DNA of 64,000 nt from Crossaster papposus (GCA_037893245.1 JBAIAA010000447.1:1-64000), one strand, 5' to 3'; shown: positions 1 to 11,625, counted from the stretch's first letter. Notes: generated by a model from the sequence alone, not told the origin. Numbers and translations: made by a program.

Positions 1-2806
1 GATTTGATTTCTATGCCAGGTGGCCCATCCGAGTTTCTTGAATCCGCACTTAAATGGTTCAGACAGTCTACAAAGCAGTTCCATTTGGGATGATGGCCCA
101 CAGGCTGATTCTGGTACAGGACCTGCCGTTTGTACTGCTCCATATGAGGTAATTCACACACACTCAACTTGTTTTCAGAACCCAAATATTCACTCTGGGT
201 GCCCAGAAGCCAGAAACAAATTTATAAATCAAGTGTTGTTTTTTTGCAAGCACCCCCCTCCCCCTTTCACCCCCCCCCCCCCCCACCCCACCCCACACCC
301 CACCCCTCCCACCCCTACTCCCAACTCCCTCTCCTTCAGAGGGGCAACTAGTCCGAGGCAATTAGGCATATGCGTCTACCCCTAAAGAAAATAACAGTGG
401 TGTTTTGGTTTTTTTCCACTCGTTCTAAATCATAAACGTTTTCTGCATCCGGCAACATAGAAAGTAGTAAGATTTTGATTCATTAGTGAACTTGTTTTCT
501 GAACCCTATCAAATATTCACTGTGGGTGCCCAGAAGCCAGAAACAAATTTGTAAATAAAGTGTTTTTGGCAAGCACCATCCCCCCCTTCACCCCCCCCCC
601 CCACACACCCACCCCTCCCCCCACACACCCACCCCTCCCCTCGCCCTCCCACCCCTCCCCAAAGAAATTGTTATTTGTTTAAAATTAAATGTGATTTTGA
701 TTTGATTTCTATGCCAGGTGGCCCATCCGAGTTTCTTGAATCCGCACTTAAATGGTTCAGACAGTCTACAAAGCAGTTCCATTTGGGATGATGGCCCACA
801 GGCTGATTCTGGTACAGGACCTGCCGTTTGTACTGCTCCATATGAGGTAATTCACACACACTCAACTTGTTTTCAGAACCCAAATATTCACTCTGGGTGC
901 CCAGAAGCCAGAAACAAATTTATAAATCAAGTGTTTTTTTTGCAAGCACCCCCCCCCCCCCCCCCCCCACCCCACACCCCACCCCTCCCACCCCTACTCC
1001 CAACTCCCTCTCCTTCAGAGGGGCAACTAGTCCGTGGCAATTAGGCATATGCGTCTACCCCTAAAGAAAATAACAGTGGTGTTTTGGGTTTTTTCCACTC
1101 GTTCTAAATCATAAACGTTTTCTGCATCCGGCAACATAGAAAGTAGTAAGATTTTGATTCATTAGTGAACTTGTTTTCTGAACCCTATCAAATATTCACT
1201 GTGGGTGCCCAGAAGCCAGAAACAAATTTGTAAATAAAGTGTTTTTGGCAAGCACCATCCCCCCCCCCCCCCTTCACCCCCCCCCCCCCCACACACACAC
1301 CTACCCCTCCCCCACACACCCACCCCTCCCCTCGCCCTCCCACCCCTCCCCAAAGAAATTGTTATTTGTTTAAAATTAAAGGTGATTTTGATTTGATTTC
1401 TATGCCAGGTGGCCCATCCGAGTTTCTTGAGTCCGCACTTAAATGGTTCAGACAGTCTACAAAGCAGTTCCATTTGGGATGATGGCCCACAGGCTGATTC
1501 TGGTACAGGACCTGCCGTTTGTACTGCTCCATATGAGGTAATTCACACACACTCAACTTGTTTTCAGAACCCAAATATTCACTCTGGGTGCCCAGAAGCC
1601 AGAAAAAAATTTATAAATCAAGTGTTTTTTTTGCAAGCACCCCCCCCCCCCTTTCACCCCCCCCCCCCCCCCCCCACCCCACACCCCACCCCTCCCACCC
1701 CTACTCCCAACTCCCTCTCCTTCAGAGGGGCAACTAGTCCGAGGCAATTAGGCATATGCGTCTACCCCTAAAGAAAATAACAGTGGTGTTTTGGTTTTTT
1801 CCACTCGTTCTAAATCATAAACGTTTTCTGCATCCGGCAACATAGAAAGTAGTAAGATTTTGATTCATTAGTGAACTTGTTTTCTGAACCCTATCAAATA
1901 TTCACTGTGGGTGCCCAGAAGCCAGAAACAAATTGGTAAATAAAGTGTTTTTGGCAAGCACCATCCCCCCCCCCCCCTTCACCCCCCCCCCCCCCCCCCC
2001 CACACACACACCTACCCCTCCCCCACACACCCACCCCTCCCCTCGCCCTCCCACCCCTCCCCAAAGAAATTGTTATTTGTTTAAAATTAAAGGTGATTTT
2101 GATTTGATTTCTATGCCAGGTGGCCCATCCGAGTTTCTTGAATCCGCACTTAAATGGTTCAGACAGTCTACAAAGCAGTTCCATTTGGGATGATGGCCCA
2201 CAGGCTGATTCTGGTACAGGACCTGCCGTTTGTACTGCTCCATATGAGGTAATTCACACACACTCAACTTGTTTTCAGAACCCAAATATTCACTCTGGGT
2301 GCCCAGAAGCCAGAAACAAATTTATAAATCAAGTGTTTTTTTTGCAAGCACCCCCCCCCCCCCCCCCCACCCCACACCCCACCCCTCCCACCCCTACTCC
2401 CAACTCCCTCTCCTTCAGAGGGGCAACTAGTCCGAGGCAATTAGGCATATGCGTCTACCCCTAAAGAAAATAACAGTGGTGTTTTGGGTTTTTTCCACTC
2501 GTTCTAAATCATAAACGTTTTCTGCATCCGGCAACATAGAAAGTAGTAAGATTTTGATTCATTAGTGAACTTGTTTTCTGAACCCTATCAAATATTCACT
2601 GTGGGTGCCCAGAAGCCAGAAACAAATTTGTAAATAAAGTGTTTTTGGCAAGCACCACCCCCCCCCCCCCTTCACCCCCCCCCCCCCCCCCACACACCCC
2701 ACCCCTCCCCCACACACCCACCCCTCCCCTCGCCCTCCCACCCCTCCCCAAAGAAATTGTTATTTGTTTAAAATTAAATGTGATTTTGATTTGATTTCTA
2801 TGCCAG
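1..2806 (+). repeat. Cassette-exon array 1 (units of about 690-711 bp)
   Basis: Units begin at about 20, 718, 1409, 2120 and 2807. Each starts with a T-rich stretch and a cag acceptor, then a 129-nt open segment that ends in gag followed by a gtaatt donor. It is followed by two related copies of a ~80-bp module that ends in gcaagcacc and a C-rich run. The first four units give exons 20-148, 718-846, 1409-1537 and 2120-2248. The fifth has no donor and runs on into the recombinase exon. The order of an Asn/Ser variant at residue 8 (N,N,S,N,N) matches array 2. Confidence 0.85.
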
Positions 2807-5800
2807 GTGGCCCATCCGAGTTTCTTGAATCCGCACTTAAATGGTTCAGACAGTCTACAAAGCAGTTCCATTTGGGATGATGGCCCACAGGCTGATTCTG
2901 GTACAGGACCTGCCGTTTGTACTGCTCCATATGAAGCCTCAAGTGCCGAGTCACAGAGATCATCAACCGAGGCTACTGAGACCGGTCACATAACGGTCAT
3001 GGAGACCAGCAATGAAAGTGGGCACAGGAAATGGGACAAGAAACACTTTTGCTTTTTCTGTGAAGTACCTCAATCTAAGTTGCCCCGTCATCTCCAGTCA
3101 TGTCACAAAGAAGAGAGCGAAGTTGTAGAGATTGCGTCTGAGACCAACCCAAGTGCCCGTAAGATACTTCTGTGGAAAATCCGCAATGTTGGTAATCATA
3201 GGCACAATTGCCAAGTCCTTCGGAAAGGCCGGGGTGCACTTATTGTAGGATATAGGCCTAATCATAAGGTATCTCCACATGCATACGGACCGTGCATATA
3301 TTGTTATGGCTATTATGTGCGAAGTGATCTCTGGCGTCACCAGTGCCCACTGAAACCTGCACTCCCTGCACACTCGCATGGTAGCACTACCACAACTCCT
3401 CTGCGTAGATGTGTTGCTCACAAGAGTGATTTGTTAAAGCCTCCACCTGTCGGTGTGTCTTTCCAGTTGAACCAGGTTCTTATTCCGATGAAGAGAGATG
3501 AGGTGACTCTGCTGGCCAAGAATGACACTTTGATTGTGGAAGTAGCCAAGCGGGAATACGCGAAACTCGGGCACGATGTAGATCAACATGGCTACATCCG
3601 AAACAAGATACGGGAATTGGGTCGTCTTGTCATACAACTCCGCAAGAATACACACCAGCCAAATGCATCACTTGAATTATTTGTCCACCCCCACTACCTG
3701 AATGATATCATCAAGGCTATTCACGGTATTGCTGGCTTTAATGAAGACAAGCAGTTGTATGATGTTCCGTCTCTAGCTTTAAAGATTGGACATTCCATCA
3801 AGAAGTGTGCACTCATACTTAAAGGAAATGCTCTAGAGTCTGGCCAAAAGCAAAAAGCTCAACACGCTGAAGAATTTCTGCAGTTGTGCGAACTGACCTG
3901 GCGAGACCGTGTATCCACCCATGCACACAGAACACTGTACCAAGGAAAGCGCAACCAACCTCAAATTCTGCCGACAAATGCTGATGTTGTGAAAATGTCG
4001 GCGTTCCTCTATGAAGCTGGCAACAGAGAAGTGGAACTTGTCCAGGATGCTCGGGGCGAACAAATTGGACCAGCTTGGAAGAGATTGAATGAAGTCGCAC
4101 TGTGCCACCTTATTATGTTCAACCGCAGAAGGCAAGGGGAGGTATCAAAAATGAAACTAGAAGACTTTCAGAAGCACACAACAGCTAGTGTCAACGGGGA
4201 ATGCCTGCTGACTGATCTTGAACGGCATCTGTGCAAGATGTTCAGAGTTGTCGAAATAGTTGGCAAGAGGGGTCGAACTGTTCCTGTGCTTCTCAGCAAT
4301 GAGGTGGTGGCGTGGTTGAGTGCTCTGATTGCGAAGAGAAATGAAGCTGGAGTCGCCCACGACAACACCTACTTGTTTGCACGATGTTCTTATGGAGGTA
4401 CAGGTCATATAAGAGGATGTGACTGTATAAGATTGTACGCAGACATGGCGGGCCTTGACAATGCTGCCAGCATCCGGTCTACAAAACTTCGTAAGCACGT
4501 GGCAACCGCATCGCAAATTCTTGCCTTGAAGGAACATCAACTTGAAACACTTGCAAACTTCATGGGTCATGATTTGCGTGTCCATCGTGAATACTACCAG
4601 TTGCCAGATACTGTGCAGAGGGTCACCAAACTTTCTAGACTTTTTCTCAGCTTGGAGAGGGGAAACTTGCCTTCCCAGCAGGGCAAATCCCTGGATGAAC
4701 TGCATGTCACTGGTGGTAAGGACACAGTTGTTTTAAATTATTTACTCAACAGCAAAAGAAAGACATTAATTATTGCTTTTGTTGAAAAATATTTGATCAG
4801 TAATTACTATTCACTAATACATCTTCAACAGCGAAAGAAATGCAAGAAATAACATTTTGTTATCAGTTCACAATATATGATAACAAATGGTATACGTGTT
4901 TGTGTGCATTTCTTTTGCTATTGCTCCTGCATTACAGAACAAGAAAGAGAAATAGAGAAAAATAGAAAGAAACAGACCACAGAAATTTGACAAGAGTTGA
5001 GTCCACTTTTCTGAATTTACATGCAGGACAACAACCAACTGTCGGGTATGTGTGCATTAATCTAACAAAAACTGCTCTTTGTGACTTGCAGAAGGCTTCA
5101 CTAGTGACGAGGACAGCGATAACAGCAGTGACAATTCCTGTGATGTGCCCAGTGAAAACAGTAAGTTTAGGCTTTTATGTGTCTGTATTTTAACCAGTTC
5201 GCGCCGGATGACGTATATAAACGCAAAAATTTTCAAAAATTCAAAACGAATGACGCATAAACCTGCCAAGTTCAAGTTCGGAAATGTATGTCAGCAGCGC
5301 GCAAGGCCGGAAATGCGTGGGTGTGCTTCCCGGCACTATCAGCCTGAACCCGCTTCAGATCGAGTTTCGTAAAAAATAATCCCGCCCGTGGGCTTGGCGA
5401 TGTTAAAATAATCCCGGCGCAAACTGGTTAAGTCGGGCTGTCTTTAAAAAAACAATTGTCTGTCTGTCCATTTGTTTGTTCATCTGGCTATCGGGCTGTC
5501 TGAATTAAAAGTGCCTAAATATCTGTGTTTTATATCGACTTGTTTCCTATTTAACATTAGGTACTCGACAGGCTCCTATCAGTGTTCCATCTAGAAGTCT
5601 GGCATCTCTGAACAACTCGAGACGCGTGAAACGTCGTCCCTGGACTGCCGAGGAGAAGGGAGACGTTACGAAGGGTTTGCAGAAATTCTTTCTGCTGAAG
5701 AAGCTTCCTGGCAAACGAGACATCGAAACATCCTGTCTTGTGGCACTGCAGACACGAAGCTGGAGGAACATCAAAGACTTTTGTCGGAACAAAATGAAGC

Positions 5801-5814
5801 TTCATCAAAGCTAA
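20..5814 (+). CDS. Tyrosine recombinase gene, copy A, 5' exons missing
   Basis: Visible exons are cassettes 20-148, 718-846, 1409-1537 and 2120-2248, then the main exon 2807-4715, then 5092-5160 and 5561-5814. All junctions obey GT-AG and keep frame. Counting from the start of the main exon, zinc-finger-like ligands are C82, C85, H95 and H100, then C163, C166, H178 and C180. The recombinase core has R442 in box I, R562 in box II, H588 after the FMG motif, and Y597 nine residues later as the expected nucleophile. The usual box II His is Thr here. The third exon is acidic (Asp/Ser-rich). The last exon encodes a SANT/Myb-like segment with W, W and basic residues. If the donor at 4716 is not used, translation would stop at 4852. 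Tudor exons of this copy should lie left of the window. The role, DNA strand exchange for integration or excision, is inferred from the fold family. Confidence 0.8.
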
Positions 5815-6072
5815 GCAGGGTGTTTCGTCAGTTCACATACATGTACGGATGCGTCAGAGTACTTGACTATTTAGAATTTGCAATCGCAATGATGACTTTA
5901 GAATGCACATCAATATGAAACCAATGGACAACCAGCAATTTAGTGTAGTGTCCTCACTTTGATAGGTGTAATTCACACACACTCAAGTGTCCTCCATTGG
6001 ATAGAATGACAAGTATGCCCTCAGTGTGGTAGTGTCTACATGTATGCGTGTACATGTAGGTGTAACTTTTAT

Positions 6073-6203
6073 TAATTCTTTTGGGTTATTTTTTGTAACC
6101 CTAAAAGTCCTCAATCCTCCAACAGGTGAAGGGTTGATTAATTCTTTTGGGTTATTTTTTGTACCCTAAAAGTCCTCAATCCTCCAACAGGTGAAGGGTT
6201 GAG
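6073..6203 (+). repeat. 66-bp direct duplication at the element left end, copy B only
   Basis: A segment starting attaattcttttggg and ending gaagggttg occurs twice in a row here but once at the equivalent place in copy C (about 20146-20210). It contains a cctcaatcctcc word that also recurs in the low-complexity repeat at 60130-60535. This is a length variant between otherwise near-identical copies. Confidence 0.7.
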
Positions 6204-6349
6204 GACTTGTTGGGGTTAATGCAATTCGCCATATCACACAAGGTCGAGGCCACGCAGGTGGGGGCTACTACTAAGGGAAGATGAACAGAGGAACCAGCTC
6301 TTCACACTGAAAAAAGATCCATGCTTCCCAGATTTCTTTCACAATGCGA

Positions 6350-6590
6350 TAGAGCTTGAAGGGGTAACTAGTCTGAGGCAAGGCATACGCCTCTACCCCT
6401 AAAGTAAAATAACAGTGGTATTTTGTTTTGTTCACTTGCTCCAAATCATAAAAGATGTCTGCATCCGGAACATATAAAATAACATTTTTTAAAACTTTTT
6501 TTTCAGAACCCTATCAAATATTCACTCTGGGTGCCCAGAAGCCAGAAACAAATTTGTAAATCAAGTGTTTTTTTGCAAGCACCATCTCCC
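6350..6590 (+). repeat. Left-end module shared with the cassette-array units, copy B
   Basis: This stretch, from ggggtaactagtctgagg to gcaagcacc, is a diverged copy of the second half of every array unit. That half includes the acccctaaag block, the ctgcatccgg block and the gaaccctatcaaatattcac block. As in the units it is followed directly by a C-rich tract. It therefore links the outer end of the element with the internal array. Confidence 0.7.
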
Positions 6591-6896
6591 CCTCTCCCCT
6601 CTCCCCTCTCCCCCTCCCCTCCCCCCCTCCCCCCTCCCCCTCCCCCCTCCCCCCTCCCCCCTCCCCCCTCCCCCCTCCCCCCCTCCCCCTCCCCCTCCCC
6701 CCTCCCCCCTCCCCCCTCCCCCCTCCCCCCTCCCCCTCCCCCTCCCCCCTCCCCCCCTCCCCCCTCCCCCCTCCCCCCCTCCCCCTCCCCCCTCCCCCCT
6801 CCCCCCTCCCCCCTCCCCCCTCCCCCCTCACCCCTCCCCCTCCCCCTCCCCTCCCCCCCTCCCCCTCCCCCCCTCCCCCCTCCCCCCTCCCCCCTT
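6587..6896 (+). repeat. Pyrimidine tract, mainly C6T/C5T heptamers and hexamers
   Basis: About 310 bp contain only C and T on the plus strand apart from one A near 6830. Runs of five to seven C are separated by single T. The minus strand is therefore an uninterrupted series of G-runs. Open frames through it (Pro/Ser-Leu on one strand, Gly-Arg-Glu on the other) are artefacts of the repeat. Unit lengths are irregular here, unlike the copy C tract. Confidence 0.9.
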
Positions 6897-6964
6897 TCCA
6901 ATGTTGAGATGTTTGCCGGTCCGTGCGCACAAAGTGGAACCGCCCAAAATGAACAACACTGAAC

Positions 6965-6981
6965 AGGGGGGGGGGGGGGGG
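6965..6981 (+). repeat. Poly-G run, copy B
   Basis: A run of about 17 G lies 65 bp after the pyrimidine tract. The same place in copy C (21007-21031) has about 25 G. Length is probably unstable or poorly called. Confidence 0.85.
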
Positions 6982-7789
6982 GTACGCTTAACCCCTGACC
7001 AAAATTAGTGAACAGCGTGTACGGAAATCGATAAATCTTGGGTTTCCGCACAACAAATTCCAAGTGTTTGCTTGGCATTTCGGCTGATGCTTTTGGACAG
7101 CACAACAACCATTTTACAAAGTGAAAGTATAAAATTTTTTACACAGTCACCAGTATTCATTTAAATTAATGTACATTTTATTGTTCAAGTGCATTTTTTT
7201 TTAAATGTACATTATATATTCAGTTTTTTTCGTTTGGTTTTAGAATTTCAATTTCATTATGTTTTAAAGTTTGCTTTTGTTTAATTTTGTTATATTACTT
7301 TTGGAGGGGGCGTGCAATTGCAGAATTGGCATCATCATTTTTATTTGCTTTTTCAAACCACCATGGACAGTTCTATAAAGGAATACTACCTCTGAACAAA
7401 CTTAGGACCTTATTTTTAATAATATAATTGTTTTTGTAAACACTCTAATGCCTAATGCTCATCTAAAAAAAAGATGATTGTTGTTAATTGTACTATGTTT
7501 GTGACATGACAGTATAGACATAAACATGGAAGTCTACAGTTAAATTGTAGATGTTTGCAATCGTGCTGAAAACCACCTTTTCACATTGTATGACAAAAGA
7601 TTGCCGTAATTAGAAAAAAAAAAACCTGTTTAACATAGAGTTTTCCTTCAAGTGTTACAAACAAACAAGCGATATCTAAAAATCAGTACAAGTTGTGTAG
7701 CATAGTACATGTACATTTTATCTGGCAATAAAAACAATCAGTTCTTAATTGCGGAAAACTAATTCATGTTTCTTGGTCTTGATTTTGTG
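6982..7789. other. AT-rich spacer without a gene
   Basis: This stretch and its counterpart in copy C (21032-21838) have no convincing coding frame. They contain T-runs, A-runs and a tacatgtacat palindromic word. They lie downstream of the Rep gene and could hold its 3' untranslated region. Confidence 0.5.
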
Positions 7790-8149
7790 TTAAGGTAGAA
7801 TACACCATTTGCAGATATCGAAAGAATTTACTACCTAATTATTAAAAGATATCTTATCATCTGAAAGTTAATAATTAATAATGATTGGAGGCATCCAGCA
7901 AATTGAGTGCGCTAGATGTCCTTTAATTATTCTGAAAAATATAATTTTATTTAAAAAAAATTGCGATCGCGAAAAAACACAATTAACATAAGATCAACTG
8001 CTCGACGCCGGTTAAAAATAAACGCTGTTTGTGCTTTTCTCAGCATGCACGATTGTCAAACTTCGGACATAATTTTCTTAAACTACACCCCCCAAATCCA
8101 CCCATTCATGATAATTCAAGCTATTACCAATGGTGTATCCTATCTTTAA
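7790..8149 (+). mobile_element. Short terminal-inverted-repeat element (MITE), copy B
   Basis: Ends are inverted copies of about 20 bp beginning aaggtaga/gatacaccatt and ending aatggtgtatcctatctt, next to ttaa on both sides. It contains a gcgatcgcg palindrome. The same family occurs at 21839-22200, 37307-37575 (truncated), 53081-53448 and 54389-54766, so it is a dispersed family that happens to sit inside the large element. It has no coding capacity. Confidence 0.8.
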
Positions 8150-8286
8150 GTAATGATGTACTAAATTCCTTATTTCACCAGGGTAGACCCTATAATTATC
8201 TAAATACACCGTGACCTTGAGTAAAACTTGTTTAGTTGAGAGAATATTTGTAAAGCAAATAATATATTTAGTGAAAAAACATTTGG

Positions 8287-8287
8287 G

Positions 8288-8321
<34 letters not shown>
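8287..8321 (+). repeat. Poly-G run downstream of Rep, copy B
   Basis: A run of over 30 G follows gggc and precedes gaattc. The counterpart in copy C (22340-22364) is about 24 G. It lies about 95 bp beyond the Rep stop codon. Confidence 0.85.
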
Positions 8322-8415
8322 ATTCAAAAAAACCCACATTTGTACCATTTGTCTTATTGTCTTATTTAACCTCTCATTCTAACAAATACATATAATAATC
8401 AATCTTTACCCAATA

Positions 8416-10123
8416 TCAGCGACGCAAAGCAGCGCGTACAAAGTGGAACGCGCTTTTGTTGGTCTTCAGGAATTTGGTAGTGAATGGAAAAACCTTCCAA
8501 CGGACAGCCATCATTTCAGTTTCCCTCTCATCTACAGCCCCACCCTGGACAAGCACAAGTTGATGTTTCCCAGTACAAAAAATTGGGGTGTCATTTCTAA
8601 AAACTAGATCTCGTGCAAAGTAGGATTTAGGGGCCGGAAGGTGGACAAGTTGACCTTCTAGTAATAAAAGAAGGTCTTGCCAGGGTATCCATTTGTTGAG
8701 TCCAACGAAAGTCATTGAGAAAGAGGACTTCTGCCTGCTCTCAGCACCAATCCACGCAAACGTGGTTGTGCTGGGTGGTAAATGTTTTATAGATTTTGTT
8801 GAGTGGATTTAATAAAAATGTTTTTCCGCAATTTGCTGGGCCAGTATCATTATGTTACGATATTTTCCCCTGCCTTTGTCAGAAGCGTGGCAACTGCTTC
8901 TGTAAAAGTCTGTTCGAACCCACCATTGTTATGGCAGAACGTCTTTAGCACATCTCAGCCAGTCGCCATGACAGACACATTTATCGACTTTATGACACTT
9001 CTCCAGTATTTGAAGTCGAGTCAGTCTCGATCGCTCTAGTAGTGGTTCAGCTTCCGCCATGTCCCAGGCGTCCTTTAAACAAAATGGGAAGGGGGAAGGG
9101 GTGGGGGGGGGGGGGGAGGAGGGAGAGAGAAAAAAACACACAATAACATACTGGATGAATTTACAACAGGCTTCGAACAGTCAGGCGCAAGGAGTTCTAC
9201 TTTTTTTCAGACAAAATTAAATAAGCATGAGAGATATATACTATTAGGGCTTATTAACGAATTTTCAAAGAGTCGGTATAAATAATAATTGTTGTTGTTG
9301 TTGTTTTCTATTGTGGGGGATTCTGCGACCCTCATCAATATGTACACAGCTAAAGTGTAATGAAAAATTTGTGGAAATCTGAGTTTATTAAAACACTAAT
9401 TTGTTAGCAAAGATGGTGTGTACCTCAAATTATTTGATGTTCATTTAATGCAGCCTATAGCTATGTGTTACCTTTAGTACTTGGTGACAACTCTCTCGCC
9501 CCTGTTGATTATAACTCGGCCAGGTCGGTTTTTCCCATCGTTTTCTGTTTGTTGGCAAGGCCAACAACTCCAAGGCGTGATGACTTGATGCCTTGGAGAC
9601 CATGATTTGGCCGACGTCGTAGGCCGACAACCGGGGATCGCACTTTTTCTTGGACGGTTGTTCCGTAATCTCTGCAGACCGCTCACACGACCGCGGTCAT
9701 GACGCACTTTAGAGGCCTGGGCTGTCCTAGGCGGGTCCGCGTTTGTCAAATCGGGATGGCCGGGTGACTGTATTACAAGTTCGTCTTCCTCATGACATAC
9801 TGCCATGCGCTGAAATAATTGGTGTGATTGGACGAAAAGTTCACTCTGATACCGTTCACATCAGCTAAACGATTTCGCACTTGTAGCCAGCGCATGGCAG
9901 CTTGAAGTTTAACCGCCATGTGATAGTGAAAACCCCGTTTATGTGAGGTTCCTTGCAGCAAGACCAGCACACGACATGCACCGGGACTAAAAGCTTGCAC
10001 GACTTTTCCCGCAAATGTCGCTCGATCTGGTATGACCCTATCGTCTGCCTGGCTGTAGGTAATCAAGTAGACTTGTCGCACTTGACGGTCCGCCAGTGGC
10101 ATTAATTCCACGTTGTTGTCCAT
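8416..10123 (-). pseudogene. Rep-type HUH endonuclease-SF3 helicase gene, copy B, frameshifted
   Basis: This is the same gene as 22558-24158. The start codon is at 10123, exon 1 is 9472-10123 and exon 2 is 8416-9072, with the same GT-AG junctions. Several one-base indels break the frame. Examples are in the segment just before the histidine pair of the HUH motif, in the region after the motif III tyrosine, and early in exon 2 just after the CHGDW motif. Most are in runs of G, C or A, so read error is a real alternative to decay. This copy does keep an open C-terminus: it reads through the codon that is a stop in copy C and adds about 33 residues, including an EMMAVRWKVF motif, before a stop at 8416. 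Confidence 0.75.
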
Positions 10124-10219
10124 GTGGTTCGAGTGCGGCCAAAATGTAGACCAAGTGCCCGGATAGATGTCGATGATGCCAATTCTGCAATTGCCCCAAT
10201 GACACTACACGACCGGCGG

Positions 10220-10227
10220 CTTATATA
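10220..10227 (-). promoter_or_regulatory. TATA box of the Rep gene, copy B
   Basis: On the minus strand the sequence is TATATAAG, 97 bp before the Rep ATG. No other ATG is in between that would disturb the chosen start. Spacing leaves room for a transcription start about 30 bp downstream. Confidence 0.6.
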
Positions 10228-11102
10228 GCCTTGCAATTACCCAGCATCAAATTTTCTCCATGCTAGAACAATCAACTACAATGTACATTCAAAAACTACA
10301 CGTGTCTCGTTGGACAAATGTTACTTAACTCTTAATGACGTCATATTATGTACACCTGTCAAGTTGGCACCCTGCCAACGTCGTAGACCGTCACGGTCAA
10401 ACCACTTCACGGTTGACAGTCGGCAAAAAAATGGTTTTAAATGTGATTGTATGAATCTTTTTCTTATTTGTCTTGTCATGAGAGTTTCAAATGTGCCGTC
10501 TGACCAATAGATGGTTTTGTGGTTGCAATGTGTCTTAATTCGCTGGGAAGCTTGAGTAAACGTGAACGGTTAACCCCCTACTGGTAAAGTAAGATAAGAA
10601 TTATTATTACTTTAAACACAGACTTATGGTTTACCGTTGAATAAAACAATGATTCACGGATTCTCGTAAGTCAATATACCGAAAGTAACATTATATTGTT
10701 TTTTTGACGCTGAAAAGTCACTGTTAAAAACAGACATTCGTTTGGAGGGTCGCCGTTATCTTGAATTAGTCATGGTAAACCGTGGTGCCTCCTCTTTGGT
10801 CTATCGTGTCGACCGTTAGAAACTCCACCCACACCCTTCCTAACCGCAAAATATAATTTACCTATATGATCAGCGTGTTGTAAGGCCTTTGAAATTAATA
10901 GGAGACACTATAAACAGGAACAAAATGCTGGCGGCCTAGACACATTTTTATCATTTTCAATATGTGGGTCATCACGAGGAATATTGGTCCAAATTGGTGT
11001 CGGAAATATTGTTAGACTCGGAACGGGTTAATGGATGCGTCCGTTTACGTAATTCTTATTATCTCTACTCAAAATCAATGCAGTGGCTTAGCTAGCCAGC
11101 GC
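10228..11102. other. Divergent intergenic region between Rep and recombinase genes, copy B
   Basis: About 0.87 kb without a coding frame. It contains the Rep TATA box at one edge, the recombinase-gene TATA box at the other, a tgacgtca CRE-like site near 10337 and the nested inverted repeats at 10356-10419. The copy C counterpart is 24264-25130. The compact arrangement suggests shared control of both genes. Confidence 0.55.
10356..10419. promoter_or_regulatory. Nested inverted repeats near the Rep promoter, copy B (possible replication origin)
   Basis: An outer pair CTGTCAA/TTGACAG encloses a perfect hairpin GTTGGC-accct-GCCAAC (10363-10379), a palindrome GACCGT-c-ACGGTC and a GTCAA.../GGTTGAC pair. 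It lies 130 bp upstream of the Rep TATA box in the divergent intergenic region. Rep proteins usually act at hairpins or iterated sites next to their own gene, so this is the best origin candidate. That role is inference. Confidence 0.45.
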
Positions 11103-11112
11103 TATATAAAAG
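11103..11112 (+). promoter_or_regulatory. TATA box of the recombinase gene, copy B
   Basis: TATATAAAAG lies in a GC-rich setting, with a tcagtcggtg initiator-like sequence about 30 bp downstream. Two candidate leader exons with good donors follow. Confidence 0.55.
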
Positions 11113-11132
11113 CATGATTGAAAAGTTTAGTC

Positions 11133-11625
11133 AGTCGGTGTAGTACAGCCCGTCTGGGTGCGTGTACATGTCAATACCGCAAATGGAGGGCTTTAATGTA
11201 AGTACAACACTCACATACTGAGGACACCTTGCAAACCGAGCGCGTCCTCGGTATGAAATATTGTGAAAAATGGCACTTTCGTGGCCGTTTTTGACTGTTG
11301 GTTAAATATCAAAGCGTTTGGGAGGAGTCCTCGGTTGACGCATAAGATCTGACGTGAGGCAGTATGCACATTTTTTTCCCCGTCAAAAAAAACAGCAAAC
11401 GGGATTACTCTGAATGGCATAGCGCCCTCCGTTGGTTGCGCGTGTGAAAATGACGTAAATGTAAACATGTATGTACAATTACATGTGTACATTACATGGA
11501 CAACATACTCGTTCAGACATGTCTTAACTATTATAACGTTGTTTTGGCCTAAGTGCATATTGTAGTTTATGCGAAGACGTGGTCATTTGCAGCTAGCTAG
11601 GTGTACCATGGAGCTGGAATAAATG
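11133..11625 (+). other. Candidate 5' leader exons of the recombinase gene, copy B
   Basis: Leader exon 1 runs from about 11133 to 11197 and ends ctttaat before gtaagtac. Leader exon 2 is 11593-11625, 33 nt, between a tttgcag acceptor and another gtaagtac donor. If joined, they hold a 14-codon upstream open frame starting at the atg near 11182 and stopping inside exon 2. A long intron would then lead to the exon with the Tudor start codon at 12417. Counterparts in copy C end at 25225 and lie at 25618-25650. Only splice consensus supports this. Confidence 0.35.

Larger units (their letters stand above)
1..6051 (+). mobile_element. Rep/tyrosine-recombinase element, copy A (left part outside window)
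   Basis: This is the right-hand part of the first of three head-to-tail copies. It starts inside the cassette-exon array and ends just after the recombinase gene, at the point where the third copy diverges from the other two (about 31352). The equivalent sequence recurs 14072 bp to the right and again 25300 bp to the right with almost no substitutions. The Rep gene and Tudor exons of this copy must lie left of the window. The boundary at 6051 is inferred only by comparison with copy C and could be off by about 15 bp. Confidence 0.75.

Noticed and set aside
164-361. Gly/Arg-rich minus-strand and Pro-rich plus-strand frames across the C-runs of the arrays
   Set aside because: They are translations of C-runs and flanking intron sequence, repeat in every unit, and change with homopolymer length.
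1-2806. CRISPR-like array, because of regular repeats
   Set aside because: Repeats are 690-711 bp with exon and intron signals, not short repeats with unique spacers, and the sequence is eukaryotic.
4157-4705. 182-residue frame on the minus strand of the recombinase exon (also in copies B and C)
   Set aside because: It is antisense to a well-supported coding exon with recombinase motifs and has no recognisable domain.
6503-7108. Long Gly-Arg-Glu and Pro-Ser-Leu frames across the C6T tracts (also 20514-21158)
   Set aside because: All frames on both strands stay open because the tract contains only C and T, so openness carries no information.
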